Assembly (NCBI RefSeq): GCF_030418125.1
Contig: NZ_JAUHTR010000016.1
Span: forward strand, 1 to 64,000
DNA from: Fictibacillus fluitans
GTDB taxonomy: Bacteria > Bacillota > Bacilli > Bacillales > Fictibacillaceae
Length of the DNA: 64,000 nucleotides
Direction of reading: 5' to 3'
Part shown: positions 18,001 through 26,434 of the stretch, one piece after another
How the letters are laid out: each line of letters starts with the position of its first letter
Position numbering within the stretch: the stretch's first letter is position 1
Program-made: the position numbers and the translations under genes
Notes under the pieces: generated by a model
What the model was told of the DNA's origin: nothing
The model's database searches: none
What the model saw: only the letters and a program-made list of their open reading frames with translations

Positions 18001-19218
18001 CTACCTTACTCTCAAAAGCTGCTTTTTAGTATAGTATTCCGTAAACAACCAGACAAAAATAACGGCAAGAACGACAGAGACGCCTCCAATGGTCCATGCC
18101 CCTCCCATAGCGAGAAGAAAAGCGGCATAAAGAAAAGCCTGAATGAGCATCAGCAGGCGCAGCCATTTCTGAAACGCCCGAAAGCGCCATTGCTGCTTCA
18201 CCGGGTAAAGTTCAAACCAGACATTTCCCTTATGATGCTTATACAATGGCAAAAGCTGTATCCCTGTAGCATGCAGGAAAAGAAGAACGATGATGGGATG
18301 CCACCAGCCCTGTGGGATCCAGAAAAGAAACACGGCGCCTATAAGAATCAGCCGAATATAAATTTCGAAATAATCGTTGGACCGGAAAAAGGTTTTTCGG
18401 TATAAGCCATCAAACGTATGGCTGTGATTGTAGGACACGTTGGAAAGTGTTGACAGCCATGCCCGCGGCCGCACCCTTTGGGACAGCTGGGGCACATCGG
18501 TAAACAGGTTGGCTACACGGTACAGCTTCATCATCATGCCGTTTTCCACTTCCAGGAGATGCTCCCACTTGTAGCCGTGCACTTTCTTGATATAGCCAAA
18601 AACAAAGTTTGATAATACATACATAATGGCCAGTACCGCAATTAGAAACACATACGCTTTTTGAAACAAAAGATACAGAAATACGGCATTAACGGCAAGA
18701 CGGAGCAATGTGTAATTCCTTCTGTTCCTTTGGTAGGGAAGCCGCTGTTCCTCCCACGATGTTTTGATGTTCCATAGCTTGGCAGCAAGCAAAAGGACAA
18801 TGGTTATGATCATTTCCATTCCTTTGCCGGATATATATTTTGAAAACAGCGGACCCAAAGCCACAAAAATCAGAACAATAATAAATGATTGAACCACTAT
18901 GGAATAACGGATGGAATGCCTGAAATATTCCTTCATTCGCGATTCAACCGGCAACAGAAACACAAGGTCCCCTTTCCTTAATAAAGTGCGGACGGGGCTT
19001 TTCGTAAGCAAATAGGCAAAAACGGCAACAAGCAGCCATATTGCCGGAAAATTTGCAGGAAGCTGCTTTAGGATCTGGGCGTAATAAAAACTGCCGGTCA
19101 CAAAAAGGATATACAAGGACAGCATGAATCCGCTGTTTCCAATCAATTTGAAGTACCGTAGCGCCAGACTGAAGTATTGATCCTTCCTCTCACGCCAGAT
19201 TTTTGTAAAATCCATCAT
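18001..19218 (-). CDS. ecsB: ABC transporter permease EcsB
   Basis: 405 aa integral membrane protein with about 8 hydrophobic segments in pairs (residues about 30-75, 105-155, 185-220, 285-325, 350-395). Partner of the ATPase EcsA. In B. subtilis the Ecs transporter affects protein secretion, competence and sporulation and is linked to RasP protease activity; it also acts in linear-peptide export in relatives. The ATG overlaps the ecsA stop (ATGA), a sign of translational coupling, and AGAGGA lies 8 nt upstream. Confidence 0.93.
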   Translation of the reverse strand: MMDFTKIWRERKDQYFSLALRYFKLIGNSGFMLSLYILFVTGSFYYAQILKQLPANFPAIWLLVAVFAYLLTKSPVRTLLRKGDLVFLLPVESRMKEYFRHSIRYSIVVQSFIIVLIFVALGPLFSKYISGKGMEMIITIVLLLAAKLWNIKTSWEEQRLPYQRNRRNYTLLRLAVNAVFLYLLFQKAYVFLIAVLAIMYVLSNFVFGYIKKVHGYKWEHLLEVENGMMMKLYRVANLFTDVPQLSQRVRPRAWLSTLSNVSYNHSHTFDGLYRKTFFRSNDYFEIYIRLILIGAVFLFWIPQGWWHPIIVLLFLHATGIQLLPLYKHHKGNVWFELYPVKQQWRFRAFQKWLRLLMLIQAFLYAAFLLAMGGAWTIGGVSVVLAVIFVWLFTEYYTKKQLLRVR

Positions 19219-19958
19219 GGGCGCTTTCCTCTGCTTGCATGAATATAGATGTCATCCAGGGTGGCAGACGGATCTCCCAGCTGGTTTTTAAGTTCCTGAA
19301 GGGTTCCCTCCATGGCAATTTTTCCTTCGTGAAGAATAATAAACCGGTCGCAATAACGTTCAGCCGTCGCAAGAATATGCGTGGACATAAGGATTCCTGC
19401 CCCATTGTTTTTGAAAGCTTGCATCAGCTCCAAAAAGGAATGGATGCCAAGCGGATCCAATCCGACAAACGGCTCATCAACAATATAAAGTTCAGGCTCT
19501 ACAAGAAAAGCACACAAAATCATTACTTTCTGGCGCATTCCTTTTGAAAAGTGGCCGGGAAACCATTTAATTTTATTTTCCATATTAAATTCCGCCAGCA
19601 GCGGACGCACTCTCGTTAAAAACGTTTGCTCTTCAAGCCCGTATGCCATCGCTGTCATTTCCAGATGCTCCCACAGGGTTAATTCTTCATAGAGAATGGG
19701 TGTTTCCGGTATGTATGACAACTGCCCCCTGTATTCTTCCGGTTCCTCCTGAAAGGTTTTGCCGTTGATTTTTGCCGTTCCTCTGCTTGGCTCCATCAGG
19801 CCCAACACATGCTTGATCGTTGTACTTTTCCCTGCGCCGTTTAAACCGATCAGCCCGACGATTTCATTGGCATGCACATTAAAGGAAACATCGTGCAGAA
19901 CAGGCCTGTCAGGAGAATACCCCCCTGTTAAGCCGGTAACTTCAAGAATTTTTTTCAT
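19215..19958 (-). CDS. ecsA: ABC transporter ATPase EcsA
   Basis: 247 aa. Nucleotide-binding subunit of the Ecs transporter. Walker A GLNGAGKSTT (about 38-47), signature FSKGMRQKV, Walker B LYIVDEPFVGLDPLG, and a switch histidine in MSTHILATAE. First gene of ecsABC and divergent from hit, exactly as in B. subtilis. The 500-nt region before it holds hairpins described separately. Confidence 0.95.
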   Translation of the reverse strand: MKKILEVTGLTGGYSPDRPVLHDVSFNVHANEIVGLIGLNGAGKSTTIKHVLGLMEPSRGTAKINGKTFQEEPEEYRGQLSYIPETPILYEELTLWEHLEMTAMAYGLEEQTFLTRVRPLLAEFNMENKIKWFPGHFSKGMRQKVMILCAFLVEPELYIVDEPFVGLDPLGIHSFLELMQAFKNNGAGILMSTHILATAERYCDRFIILHEGKIAMEGTLQELKNQLGDPSATLDDIYIHASRGKRP

Positions 19959-20151
19959 ATTCCATTTCCCTTCTTTTGGACCTTTGTTTCTAGTTTGGTA
20001 AAACGGTTACGATATTATTTCAACAAAGGCTGTCCTTTTTATAAAGAACAGCCTGAACCTCTGTATGATTTCCTCTTCATCATACTATTTTTCTTTTTTG
20101 TTTTCCAACGGAGACAATTTTTATGGATAAACTTCTTCAGTTCTGGCAAAC

Positions 20152-20182
20152 CTAAAAAGGAAGAAGGCATCCCCCCTTCTTC
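20152..20182 (-). terminator. Terminator-like hairpin upstream of ecsA
   Basis: On the minus strand, perfect 8-bp stem GAAGAAGG / CCTTCTTC with 7-nt loop followed by CTTTTT. It lies about 195 nt before the ecsA start, so it would end a short minus-strand RNA or act as an attenuator. Confidence 0.55.
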
Positions 20183-20354
20183 GAGGGAGATTTCAGGTAC
20201 TATATCACGATTTGAACAACCAACTTCAGGGAGATGATTCTCTTGGAAAAGATTATGGCTTACCCAGGCTTATAATCCATTGGAATGAGGTGTTCGCTAA
20301 AAAATCGGAATGTATGTTTCCAGGTTCTCCTTTCTTCTCTAACCTCTATAAGGA

Positions 20355-20388
20355 AGAGGGCTCTACACACGTAGGGCTCTCTTTCTTA
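20355..20388 (+). terminator. Hairpin upstream of hit
   Basis: 12-bp stem AGAGGGCTCTAC / GTAGGGCTCTCT with ACAC loop. Two pairs are G-U only if read as plus-strand RNA (they become A-C mismatches on the other strand), which suggests the plus strand is the transcribed one. It is followed by a modest T-rich run. Confidence 0.45.
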
Positions 20389-20464
20389 TGTAAATTTCTA
20401 AATGTTCCAATAACATATGCGCGCGAGTTGTGCTAAAATGAGAAAAAACATTTGAGGTGATGGA

Positions 20465-20890
20465 ATGAATCATGATGATCAATGCATATTTTGCAAAATT
20501 GTAAAAGGTGAAATTCCCAGCTACAAAGTATATGAAGATGAGAATGTAATCGCGTTTTTGGATATCAGCCAGGTGACAAAAGGCCATACCCTCGTGATCC
20601 CAAAATCTCATCACAAAGATGTGTTTGCACTGCCATCTGAAACAGCCGGAAAATTGTTCTCTGCTGTACCGCAAATCGCTACTGCCATAAAAGATGCGTT
20701 TGACCCCATCGGGTTAAATGTCTTAAACAATAATGGTGAAGCAGCCGGACAATCTGTATTCCACTATCATGTACATATTATCCCCCGCTACGGCAAGGGT
20801 GATGGCTTCGGAGCTGTTTGGGAAACACATGATTACACCAAAGAACAATTTGAGGAACTATCAAACACTATTGCATCCCGTCTTTCCTGA
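20465..20890 (+). CDS. hit: HIT-family nucleotide-binding hydrolase
   Basis: 141 aa. Histidine-triad motif HYHVHIIPR near residues 97-105. N-terminal CIFCKIVKGEIPSYKVYED carries the two cysteines of the zinc site found in Hint-type members. Catalyses hydrolysis of AMP-linked phosphoramidates or dinucleotides; the physiological substrate in Bacillus is not settled. Divergent from ecsA as in B. subtilis, where it is named hit. Confidence 0.94.
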   Translation: MNHDDQCIFCKIVKGEIPSYKVYEDENVIAFLDISQVTKGHTLVIPKSHHKDVFALPSETAGKLFSAVPQIATAIKDAFDPIGLNVLNNNGEAAGQSVFHYHVHIIPRYGKGDGFGAVWETHDYTKEQFEELSNTIASRLS

Positions 20891-20901
20891 TCAATCCGAT
20901 C

Positions 20902-20928
20902 ACTGCCTGTTAAGGGCAGTTTTTTATT
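20902..20928 (+). terminator. Terminator after hit
   Basis: 6-bp stem ACTGCC / GGCAGT followed by six T, 12 nt past the hit stop. It overlaps the upstream region of serC. Confidence 0.75.
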
Positions 20929-20971
20929 TAATAACAGACTACAGAGACAACCTGAGGAGGAACTGCAATTC

Positions 20972-22057
20972 ATGAAACAAGTTTATAATTTCAATGCCGG
21001 TCCCGCCGCCCTGCCGCGGGAAGTACTGGAAAAAGCGAAAGAAGAACTTTTGGACTTTGAAGACACAGGCTTCAGCATCATGGAACACAGCCACCGCGGA
21101 AAACATTATGAAGCGGTCCATGAAGAAGCCAAAAGCCTGTTAAAAGAGCTCTTATCGATTCCTGATAACTATGAGATTTTATTTCTTCAGGGCGGTGCAA
21201 GCCACCAGTTTGCCATGATTCCCATGAATTTCATGAAACAGAACGAAAAGTGCGGTTACATTCTCACAGGATCATGGTCAGAGAAAGCTTTAAAGGAAGC
21301 GAAAAAAATTGGGGAAGCGGAGGAAATTGTTTCAGGAAAGCCCTCCAACTATTCCTCAATTCCACAAGTCCCTTCCCTTTCTTCTGAAGACTATACGTAT
21401 GTACACGTGACAAGCAACAACACCATTTTCGGCACACAGTGGGCTTCATTCAACGGTCTTGAGCACCCTTTCCTGATTGCAGATATGTCCAGCGATATCA
21501 TGAGCAAACGAATACCGGTAGAAAAGTTCGGAATCATCTATGCCGGCGCACAAAAGAATCTGGGGCCCGCAGGTGTCACTGTCGTGATTATGAGAAAGGA
21601 TTTGGCGGATAAGGCCAATAAAGAAATTCCGGCCATCCTATCTTATGAAACGCACATTAACAGCCGTTCACTCTATAATACACCGCCAACCTTTTCTATA
21701 TACCTGCTCAAGCTGGTTCTGGATTGGGCAAAAGGATTGGGCGGTCTGGAAGAACTGGAGACGCGCAACAAGGAAAAAGCAAAGCTCATCTATGACGCCA
21801 TTGATGAAAGCGGCGGCTTTTATACAGGCCATGCTGAAAAAGACAGCCGGTCATTGATGAACATCACCTTCACTTTGCAAAATGAGGAGCTGACCAAACA
21901 GTTTTTAAAAGAGTCACAGGAGAAAGGATTTTCCGGACTTGCCGGCCACCGTTCTGTTGGCGGATGCAGAGCTTCTGCGTACAATGCGGTTCCTTTGGAA
22001 GCCTGCAGGGCATTAAAGGAATTCATGAAGGAGTTTCAGGAAAAACACGGTAATTAA
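20972..22057 (+). CDS. serC: Phosphoserine aminotransferase
   Basis: 361 aa, PLP-dependent class V aminotransferase making 3-phosphoserine in serine synthesis. It begins with YNFNAGPAALPREVLEKAKEE. The PLP lysine lies in YAGAQKNLGPAGV, and the C-terminal arginine region GHRSVGGCRASAYNA is typical of SerC. GAGGAGGAACTG precedes the ATG. It lies between hit and trpP as in B. subtilis (yhaF). Confidence 0.96.
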   Translation: MKQVYNFNAGPAALPREVLEKAKEELLDFEDTGFSIMEHSHRGKHYEAVHEEAKSLLKELLSIPDNYEILFLQGGASHQFAMIPMNFMKQNEKCGYILTGSWSEKALKEAKKIGEAEEIVSGKPSNYSSIPQVPSLSSEDYTYVHVTSNNTIFGTQWASFNGLEHPFLIADMSSDIMSKRIPVEKFGIIYAGAQKNLGPAGVTVVIMRKDLADKANKEIPAILSYETHINSRSLYNTPPTFSIYLLKLVLDWAKGLGGLEELETRNKEKAKLIYDAIDESGGFYTGHAEKDSRSLMNITFTLQNEELTKQFLKESQEKGFSGLAGHRSVGGCRASAYNAVPLEACRALKEFMKEFQEKHGN

Positions 22058-22115
22058 GGCTTGCTGACTGTTCAATCCTTGTGGGATTTGTTACAATAAG
22101 ATGAACTTCTTTGCA

Positions 22116-22172
22116 GAGGGCACGAGAGCACCTATGAAGGAAGTAACTAGTTGAGTTGAGGAGAGATGAGAT
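22116..22172 (+). promoter_or_regulatory. TRAP-binding (GAG/TAG repeat) site in the trpP leader
   Basis: TAG at 22148 and GAG at 22153, 22158, 22163 and 22168, each separated by exactly 2 nt, run straight into the ATG at 22173; two further GAG triplets occur at 22116 and 22124. The repeats include the ribosome site (GAGGAG, 22158-22163). This is the layout known for tryptophan-activated TRAP repression of trpP (yhaG) translation in B. subtilis. Confidence 0.85.
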
Positions 22173-22724
22173 ATGAAAACAAGATCTTTAGCAATAACTG
22201 CTGTACTTTTAGCATTGGGGTATGTCCTGCATGCCGTTATGCCCCCTTTATTTTTGGGCATGAGGCCTGACATGATGCTGACCATGCTATTTTTGACCAT
22301 TATCATGTTTCCGGCTCTGTCCAATGTGATTGTTGCCGCACTGGCAACAGGGGTCATTACAGCCATTACCACCACGTTTCCTGGAGGGCAGATTGCCAAC
22401 CTGGTAGACAAACCAATCAGTGCACTAGTATTTCTGGCACTATTCCTGTTGATTTCCCGCATTAAACTAAATGCCCTGACTGCTGCAAGTCTCACGCTTG
22501 TCGGAACGATCGTGAGCGGGTCCATTTTCCTTGGAACGGCTCTTCTTGTAGCCGGACTGCCCGGAACATTTTCGGCCCTGTTCCTTACCGTCGTTCTGCC
22601 GACAGCCGCTATTAACTGTGTGGTCATGTTCGTGATTTACCCTGTGGCAAACAGCGTACGGAAGCGCACAGCACCGCAAAACAGCCAAACGATTGCAGCT
22701 CAAAATACAGCAAAAAAAGCGTAA
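22173..22724 (+). CDS. trpP: Tryptophan transporter TrpP
   Basis: 183 aa integral membrane protein with about five hydrophobic segments. Matches TrpP (YhaG): MKTRSLAITAVLLALGYVLH at the start and FPGGQIANLVDKPISALVF in the middle. It imports tryptophan. The strongest support is the TRAP-binding repeat array over its ribosome site together with its place after serC, both as in B. subtilis. Confidence 0.92.
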   Translation: MKTRSLAITAVLLALGYVLHAVMPPLFLGMRPDMMLTMLFLTIIMFPALSNVIVAALATGVITAITTTFPGGQIANLVDKPISALVFLALFLLISRIKLNALTAASLTLVGTIVSGSIFLGTALLVAGLPGTFSALFLTVVLPTAAINCVVMFVIYPVANSVRKRTAPQNSQTIAAQNTAKKA

Positions 22725-22732
22725 CAAAAAAA

Positions 22733-22768
22733 GGGCCGGTACCTGTTTTAAGGTGCCGGCTTTATTGT
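22733..22768. terminator. Bidirectional terminator between trpP and the DUF1232 gene
   Basis: 9-bp stem GCCGGTACC / GGTGCCGGC (one G-T pair) flanked by an A-run on the left and TTTATT on the right. The stop codon of the minus-strand DUF1232 gene (22748-22750) is in the loop and its last codons form one arm. Confidence 0.85.
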
Positions 22769-23164
22769 TTGCTCTTTTTCTTCCCATTCCATGTAATGAT
22801 CGATTTCTTCCTTGATCGTTTTGTATAAAAAAGCGAGGACAGCCGCATCATCCAATAATCCGATTCCTATCAAGAAGTCTGGAACCGCATCAATCGGGCT
22901 GACAAAGTAAAGCAGTGCAGCAACCACAAGCATCATTGATTTTTTGGATACTTCGCGATATGTGCCATCACGGTAATGCTTCACCAGCCGGATCAGACCT
23001 TTGACCTGGGTCACCAGCTCGCGCAATCCGCTGTTGTTCTGTGCAGTTTGGGTTTTGTTCTCCGCATCCGTGATCAGCTCGCCCGTCTGCTTATCATCAT
23101 CAAGAATAACAGAGGCTTTGCTTTTCATTTTGTTAAAGTAGTTACCGATGGTGTGACGCTCCAT
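22748..23164 (-). CDS. DUF1232 (YkvA-like) membrane protein
   Basis: 138 aa from the ATG at 23164, which follows AAGGAGGGG; an upstream frame to 23242 lacks a site. A soluble N-terminal part precedes two hydrophobic segments carrying the family hallmark YFVSPIDAVPDFLIGIGLLDDAAVL (split here as YFVSPIDAVPD and LIGIGLLDDAAVL, about residues 88-112). Function unknown; family members are often near stress genes. It converges on trpP and shares its terminator. Confidence 0.82.
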   Translation of the reverse strand: MERHTIGNYFNKMKSKASVILDDDKQTGELITDAENKTQTAQNNSGLRELVTQVKGLIRLVKHYRDGTYREVSKKSMMLVVAALLYFVSPIDAVPDFLIGIGLLDDAAVLAFLYKTIKEEIDHYMEWEEKEQTIKPAP

Positions 23165-23269
23165 AATACCAAACCCCTCCTTCTGGCTTGTTGTTATTAT
23201 TCCTTTATCTACTTTATTTCTAACATAAAAAAGCCGATTCAAAAAGAATCAGCTATCCTTTTTTTTTCG

Positions 23270-23464
23270 TTAATTTATGACAAAAACAAGCAAAAAAAGC
23301 AAAAGTCCGCTAATGCCGATAATACCCGCAAATAAAGCTTTTTTTCTTTGCCTTAAAATCTGTGTGTTACGAAAAGAGTACTGGCGGGTAGTGTTTAAGG
23401 AGTACAGCATGCGCAAAATAAGAAGCAGTACTGCAGCCAAAAAAACCCAAGAAGCCCAGCCCAT
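23270..23464 (-). CDS. Small two-helix membrane protein
   Basis: 64 aa; GGGGGTGATG precedes the ATG. Two hydrophobic helices (about 4-20 and 43-62) flank a basic middle (RNTQILRQRKK), so both ends probably lie on the same side with the basic loop inside. I do not recognise the family. It lies upstream of the DUF1232 gene in the same direction with about a 105-nt gap. Confidence 0.65.
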   Translation of the reverse strand: MGWASWVFLAAVLLLILRMLYSLNTTRQYSFRNTQILRQRKKALFAGIIGISGLLLFLLVFVIN

Positions 23465-23618
23465 CTGTCCATCACCCCCTGTTTAGGAATGCCGTTGCTT
23501 GTCCAAACATGACGAAAAACATCGTTAAATATTTATCATTTCGGGAAATTTTTTAATAGGAGTTTTTCTTCAACAGCAAGAAAGTAATTAGTAACAATAA
23601 AAAGAGGAGGAATTAATC

Positions 23619-23975
23619 ATGGCTAAAACAAAATCTCTGCTTTATGGTTTCGCAATCGGAACAATCATTACGGGCGCTACAGCACTTCTCTCCGCTCCCA
23701 AATCGGGTAAGGACGTCCGACAGGATATTAAAACCAGGGCGGCCAGGCTGAAGGGTTCCTTTTCGGCAATGAAGCAAAACAGCATCATATTAAAGGAAAA
23801 GGTGATGTTTGTTTCAAAGGAAGGAAAAGAAGCCTTCAAACAGGCATCAGCTGATCTGAAAAAGGATATCGGCCACTGGAAGGAAGATGTGCAGCCCAAT
23901 ATGGAACATATTCAGGACGGTGTGAAAGAAATCCAGGGAACTATTGAAGAGACAAAAAGCACTATGGCAAAATAA
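23619..23975 (+). CDS. yhaH: YtxH-like protein YhaH
   Basis: 118 aa; AGAGGAGG precedes the ATG. A short N-terminal hydrophobic segment (LLYGFAIGTIITGATALLSA) is followed by PKSGKDVRQDIKTRA, the YtxH-family hallmark, and a long amphipathic, probably coiled-coil tail. Related general-stress proteins are membrane-attached. Same position upstream of scoC as yhaH in B. subtilis. Confidence 0.85.
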   Translation: MAKTKSLLYGFAIGTIITGATALLSAPKSGKDVRQDIKTRAARLKGSFSAMKQNSIILKEKVMFVSKEGKEAFKQASADLKKDIGHWKEDVQPNMEHIQDGVKEIQGTIEETKSTMAK

Positions 23976-23985
23976 AACTTCACGC

Positions 23986-24016
23986 AGGGATCTCCTAAAA
24001 AGGAGATTTCTTTTAT
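23986..24016 (+). terminator. Weak terminator after yhaH
   Basis: Stem GATCTCC / GGAGATT with TAAAAA loop followed by TCTTTT, about 12 nt past the yhaH stop. Confidence 0.5.
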
Positions 24017-24178
24017 TCCGGACGAAATCATCGTTGCTATCTTATCATACTTAAGTTTCGCGCCTTTATTACTAATTTTTCTTGGGTTTTCAAAAATTTT
24101 ACTTTCTTATTATAGGAAACACTGGCATAATGAGGAATAGATTGATGTTCTTATATGTTGTGATGGAGGGCATTTGGT

Positions 24179-24763
24179 ATGGAAAAGAATAATTTAGCAA
24201 GTTTAAAAGAAGCGATGATTTTCAGTCAGACATTCGCTCAAATCAGTAAGGCATTATGGAAAAGCGTGGAAAAAGACTGGCAAAATTGGATCAAGGACTA
24301 TGGGTTAAATATAAATGAACACCATATTTTATGGATTGCTCACCACTTGGAAGGAGCAAGTATTTCCGATATTGCAAAGTTTGGTGTTATGCATGTTTCC
24401 ACAGCATTCAATTTTTCAAAAAAACTTGAAGAACAAGGATATTTGTCTTTTTCAAAAAGGGAAAACGACAAACGGAATACATACATTCAATTGACAGATA
24501 AGGGTGAAGAACTGCTCTTAAAGACAATGGAAACGTATGATCCAGCCAACTTTGGCGTTTTTACATCAGCATTGCCGATCAAGGACCTGTTTGGGAAGTT
24601 TCCTGAATTCCCCGAGATTATGAGCATGCTCCGAAATATTTATGGTGAAGATTTCATGACCATTTTTAACAAGCTGGAAATTAAAATAGAGGAAAGCCTT
24701 GAGGAGAAAACACCGAGCAATGTGATTCCGTTAACTCCAGAGCTGGCCAGCGTTCATTCATAA
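24179..24763 (+). CDS. scoC: MarR-family transition-state regulator ScoC (Hpr)
   Basis: 194 aa. The central part (residues 20-100) is nearly identical in character to B. subtilis Hpr/Sco[38 protein letters not shown], and [19 protein letters not shown] as the winged helix-turn-helix. ScoC represses extracellular protease genes, sporulation genes and oligopeptide permease genes at the transition to stationary phase. The C-terminus is shorter than the ~203 aa of B. subtilis. It overlaps convergent yhaI by 10 nt. The start follows GATGGAGGG. Confidence 0.94.
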   Translation: MEKNNLASLKEAMIFSQTFAQISKALWKSVEKDWQNWIKDYGLNINEHHILWIAHHLEGASISDIAKFGVMHVSTAFNFSKKLEEQGYLSFSKRENDKRNTYIQLTDKGEELLLKTMETYDPANFGVFTSALPIKDLFGKFPEFPEIMSMLRNIYGEDFMTIFNKLEIKIEESLEEKTPSNVIPLTPELASVHS

Positions 24764-25095
24764 CGCCGTGCCAGTTCATAAAGTTTATCCATCATTTCTG
24801 GATGAACGCCCTGGAGACGCAAAGCCTCAATGGTTTCTCTTGGCTTCAGCTTCGGATTAAGCATTCCGGCGAAATGGAGAAGAAGAGGAAGATATTGGAC
24901 ATAGCCGCTCTCCGTCTGAGCGGTAAAACGCCGGTGAAGTTCATTACACAATGAAAGGACATCTTCCACTTCTGCTTTGGTGAGGTGCTTTTCCATCACC
25001 AGCGTGTAGAAGGGGTATGTCCTTAAATTAATCGATTGTACAGTCAGCTGGTTATAATACTCCAGCCGTTCAACACGTTCTTCAATCGTTTCCAT
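24754..25095 (-). CDS. yhaI: DUF1878 protein YhaI
   Basis: 113 aa from the ATG at 25095 (AGGA 5 nt upstream); the ATG two codons earlier sits on top of the ribosome site. A small helical protein ([20 protein letters not shown] at the N-terminus) of the DUF1878 family, function unknown. Same length and same convergent position next to scoC as in B. subtilis. Overlaps the scoC 3' end by 10 nt. Confidence 0.85.
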   Translation of the reverse strand: METIEERVERLEYYNQLTVQSINLRTYPFYTLVMEKHLTKAEVEDVLSLCNELHRRFTAQTESGYVQYLPLLLHFAGMLNPKLKPRETIEALRLQGVHPEMMDKLYELARRYE

Positions 25096-25143
25096 CTTCA
25101 TCCTGCTTTCTTTATCGTCGATCTATACCTTATATTGTATAGC

Positions 25144-25180
25144 AAAGCCGCCTTTTTTGTAAGGCGGCTTTCTTGTTTTC
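25144..25180 (-). terminator. Hairpin terminator downstream of the YpmS-like gene
   Basis: Perfect 11-bp stem AAAGCCGCCTT / AAGGCGGCTTT with 6-nt loop. T-tracts are short on both sides, so direction is uncertain; the neighbouring gene ending towards it is on the minus strand. Confidence 0.6.
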
Positions 25181-25204
25181 TTCTAAATTTCTCCATATAA
25201 GCAT

Positions 25205-25771
25205 TTACTTGCTCAGTACATCAATAACAATATCATTGCTTTTTAAATCTACTTTTTTTGCCTTTACCTCAATGTGTTTTTTTACCTTCATTTTTGTAAG
25301 CTGTACCTGGATCAGTTTCTCCTGCGGATAAACCTTAACCCACTTCGGAAGATCAACCGTATTGGATACCAGGGTAAGAACCTGTTCCCCCGGCAGGTTC
25401 AGCCTGCCTACTCTTACATTCTTTTCATGAAGAACCAAATCACCGTTTTTCATGACTTCAGGATCCAGGTCCATCTGGTACATGATTTCCCTTCCAAACA
25501 AGTCTGCCTTGCCCAGCAGTTTTACCTGATCGGTGAGCTCTGCTTTCATGTTCACATTTTTTTGGTCTTCAAGCTCTTTGTTCATTAAAAAAGCAGCCTG
25601 CTCTTTGCCTGTATGTATGGTGAACAACCTTTTCCCCGCCGGCAATGTATCATTGGCTGCTTGATCAAAATTCTTCTCTCCTCCGGAAAACAGCAAAGAA
25701 ACGACGATGATGAGCCCGATTACCACTAAAGCAGCCAAAGTTAAAAAGGCCCATTTCCATTTATTTATCAT
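25205..25771 (-). CDS. DUF2140 (YpmS-like) membrane-anchored protein
   Basis: 188 aa. One N-terminal helix (about 7-30) with no lipobox, then an extracytoplasmic domain with the YpmS pattern: a beta-rich core with ELTDQVKLLGKADLFG, LVLHEKNVRVGRLNLP and a C-terminal LPKWVKVYPQEKLIQVQL. Function unknown. B. subtilis ypmS lies elsewhere, so this is a second-locus family member or a moved copy. Single gene between yhaI and a small membrane protein gene. Confidence 0.72.
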   Translation of the reverse strand: MINKWKWAFLTLAALVVIGLIIVVSLLFSGGEKNFDQAANDTLPAGKRLFTIHTGKEQAAFLMNKELEDQKNVNMKAELTDQVKLLGKADLFGREIMYQMDLDPEVMKNGDLVLHEKNVRVGRLNLPGEQVLTLVSNTVDLPKWVKVYPQEKLIQVQLTKMKVKKHIEVKAKKVDLKSNDIVIDVLSK

Positions 25772-25859
25772 TTACATCCTCCATCTGTGCATTTTTCTAT
25801 TCTTATTCTCCAACTTTTGTTAAAGTAAGAATGGTAGCTTTTTATGGAGGTATTGTAAC

Positions 25860-26045
25860 ATGTCAGGATTGATTTTTGTAATTCTTGCTCCTGTATTTTT
25901 ATTCATCTTTAATGCCCTTACGAATGAACTTTGTACAAAAAAGTCTATTCCGGCTGAAAATCAGCCCGGTGTCTTCCGTACAATTAATGTTTTGATCACA
26001 TTGCTTTTAATCAGTGCCTATGTAGAAAACATTTTTACATACTAA
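25860..26045 (+). CDS. Small two-helix membrane protein
   Basis: 61 aa, start preceded by TGGAGG. Two hydrophobic stretches (about 3-20 and 40-58) separated by a polar linker NELCTKKSIPAENQPGVFRT. Not recognised. The good ribosome site and clean stop argue that it is real. It is divergent from the YpmS-like gene. Confidence 0.65.
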   Translation: MSGLIFVILAPVFLFIFNALTNELCTKKSIPAENQPGVFRTINVLITLLLISAYVENIFTY

Positions 26046-26072
26046 CAAAGGGGATGGCATGCGCCTCCCCTT
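26046..26072 (-). terminator. Possible terminator after first YjcZ-type gene
   Basis: Stem AAGGGGA(T)GGC / GCCTCCCCTT with one bulge and an ATGC loop; on the minus strand it is followed by TTTGTT. It also ends the plus-strand 61-aa gene, though without a T-run on that side. Confidence 0.4.
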
Positions 26073-26081
26073 CGTACTTGA

Positions 26082-26165
26082 TTAACAGAAACAAATACAG
26101 CCGATAATAATGAGTAGAATAATCAATACAACAATCAGCTCAAAGCCGCCAGCCATACCGCCCAT
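26082..26165 (-). CDS. YjcZ-family hydrophobic microprotein (copy 1)
   Basis: 27 aa, MGGMAGGFELIVVLIILL then IIIGCICFC. GGAGGAGG precedes the ATG. Glycine-rich start, one membrane helix and Cys-rich end match the YjcZ/sporulation-associated microprotein family of Bacillus. Function unknown. First of three similar genes in tandem on the same strand. Confidence 0.8.
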   Translation of the reverse strand: MGGMAGGFELIVVLIILLIIIGCICFC

Positions 26166-26221
26166 TGTATTACCTCCTCCGGCAAAATCGCCGGTTTACT
26201 ACTAAAGGTCACAGCAGGTGC

Positions 26222-26317
26222 TTAGCACCAGCCTCCCCAACATACACATCCGACGATGATCAACAGAATAAACAACACAACGATTAACGCGAAGCCTCTT
26301 CCATGTGCGTAACCCAT
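26222..26317 (-). CDS. YjcZ-family hydrophobic microprotein (copy 2)
   Basis: 31 aa, [19 protein letters not shown] then [12 protein letters not shown], preceded by GGAGGTGG. The core [16 protein letters not shown] is the classic YjcZ-type signature. Probably membrane-inserted; related genes in B. subtilis are expressed in sporulation. Confidence 0.85.
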   Translation of the reverse strand: MGYAHGRGFALIVVLFILLIIVGCVCWGGWC

Positions 26318-26434
26318 GATGCCACCTCCTTTATTTCTTACGCTATCCTATGCAGCCTATACCTTCAGGGCCTAGGCGAATGCCTTAATTAGCGAATATT
26401 TTTTAAACTCTTGCCTACTCGTCCCTTTGGCTGC

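Larger units (their letters stand above)
19959..20464. other. ecsA-hit divergent intergenic region
   Basis: 506 nt with no convincing protein gene. It contains an imperfect inverted repeat near 20026-20053 (AGGCTGT/ACAGCCT), a minus-strand terminator-like hairpin (20152-20182) and a plus-strand hairpin (20355-20382). There is also a TATAAT at 20270-20275. The arrangement fits either long leaders or a short non-coding transcript. Confidence 0.5.
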
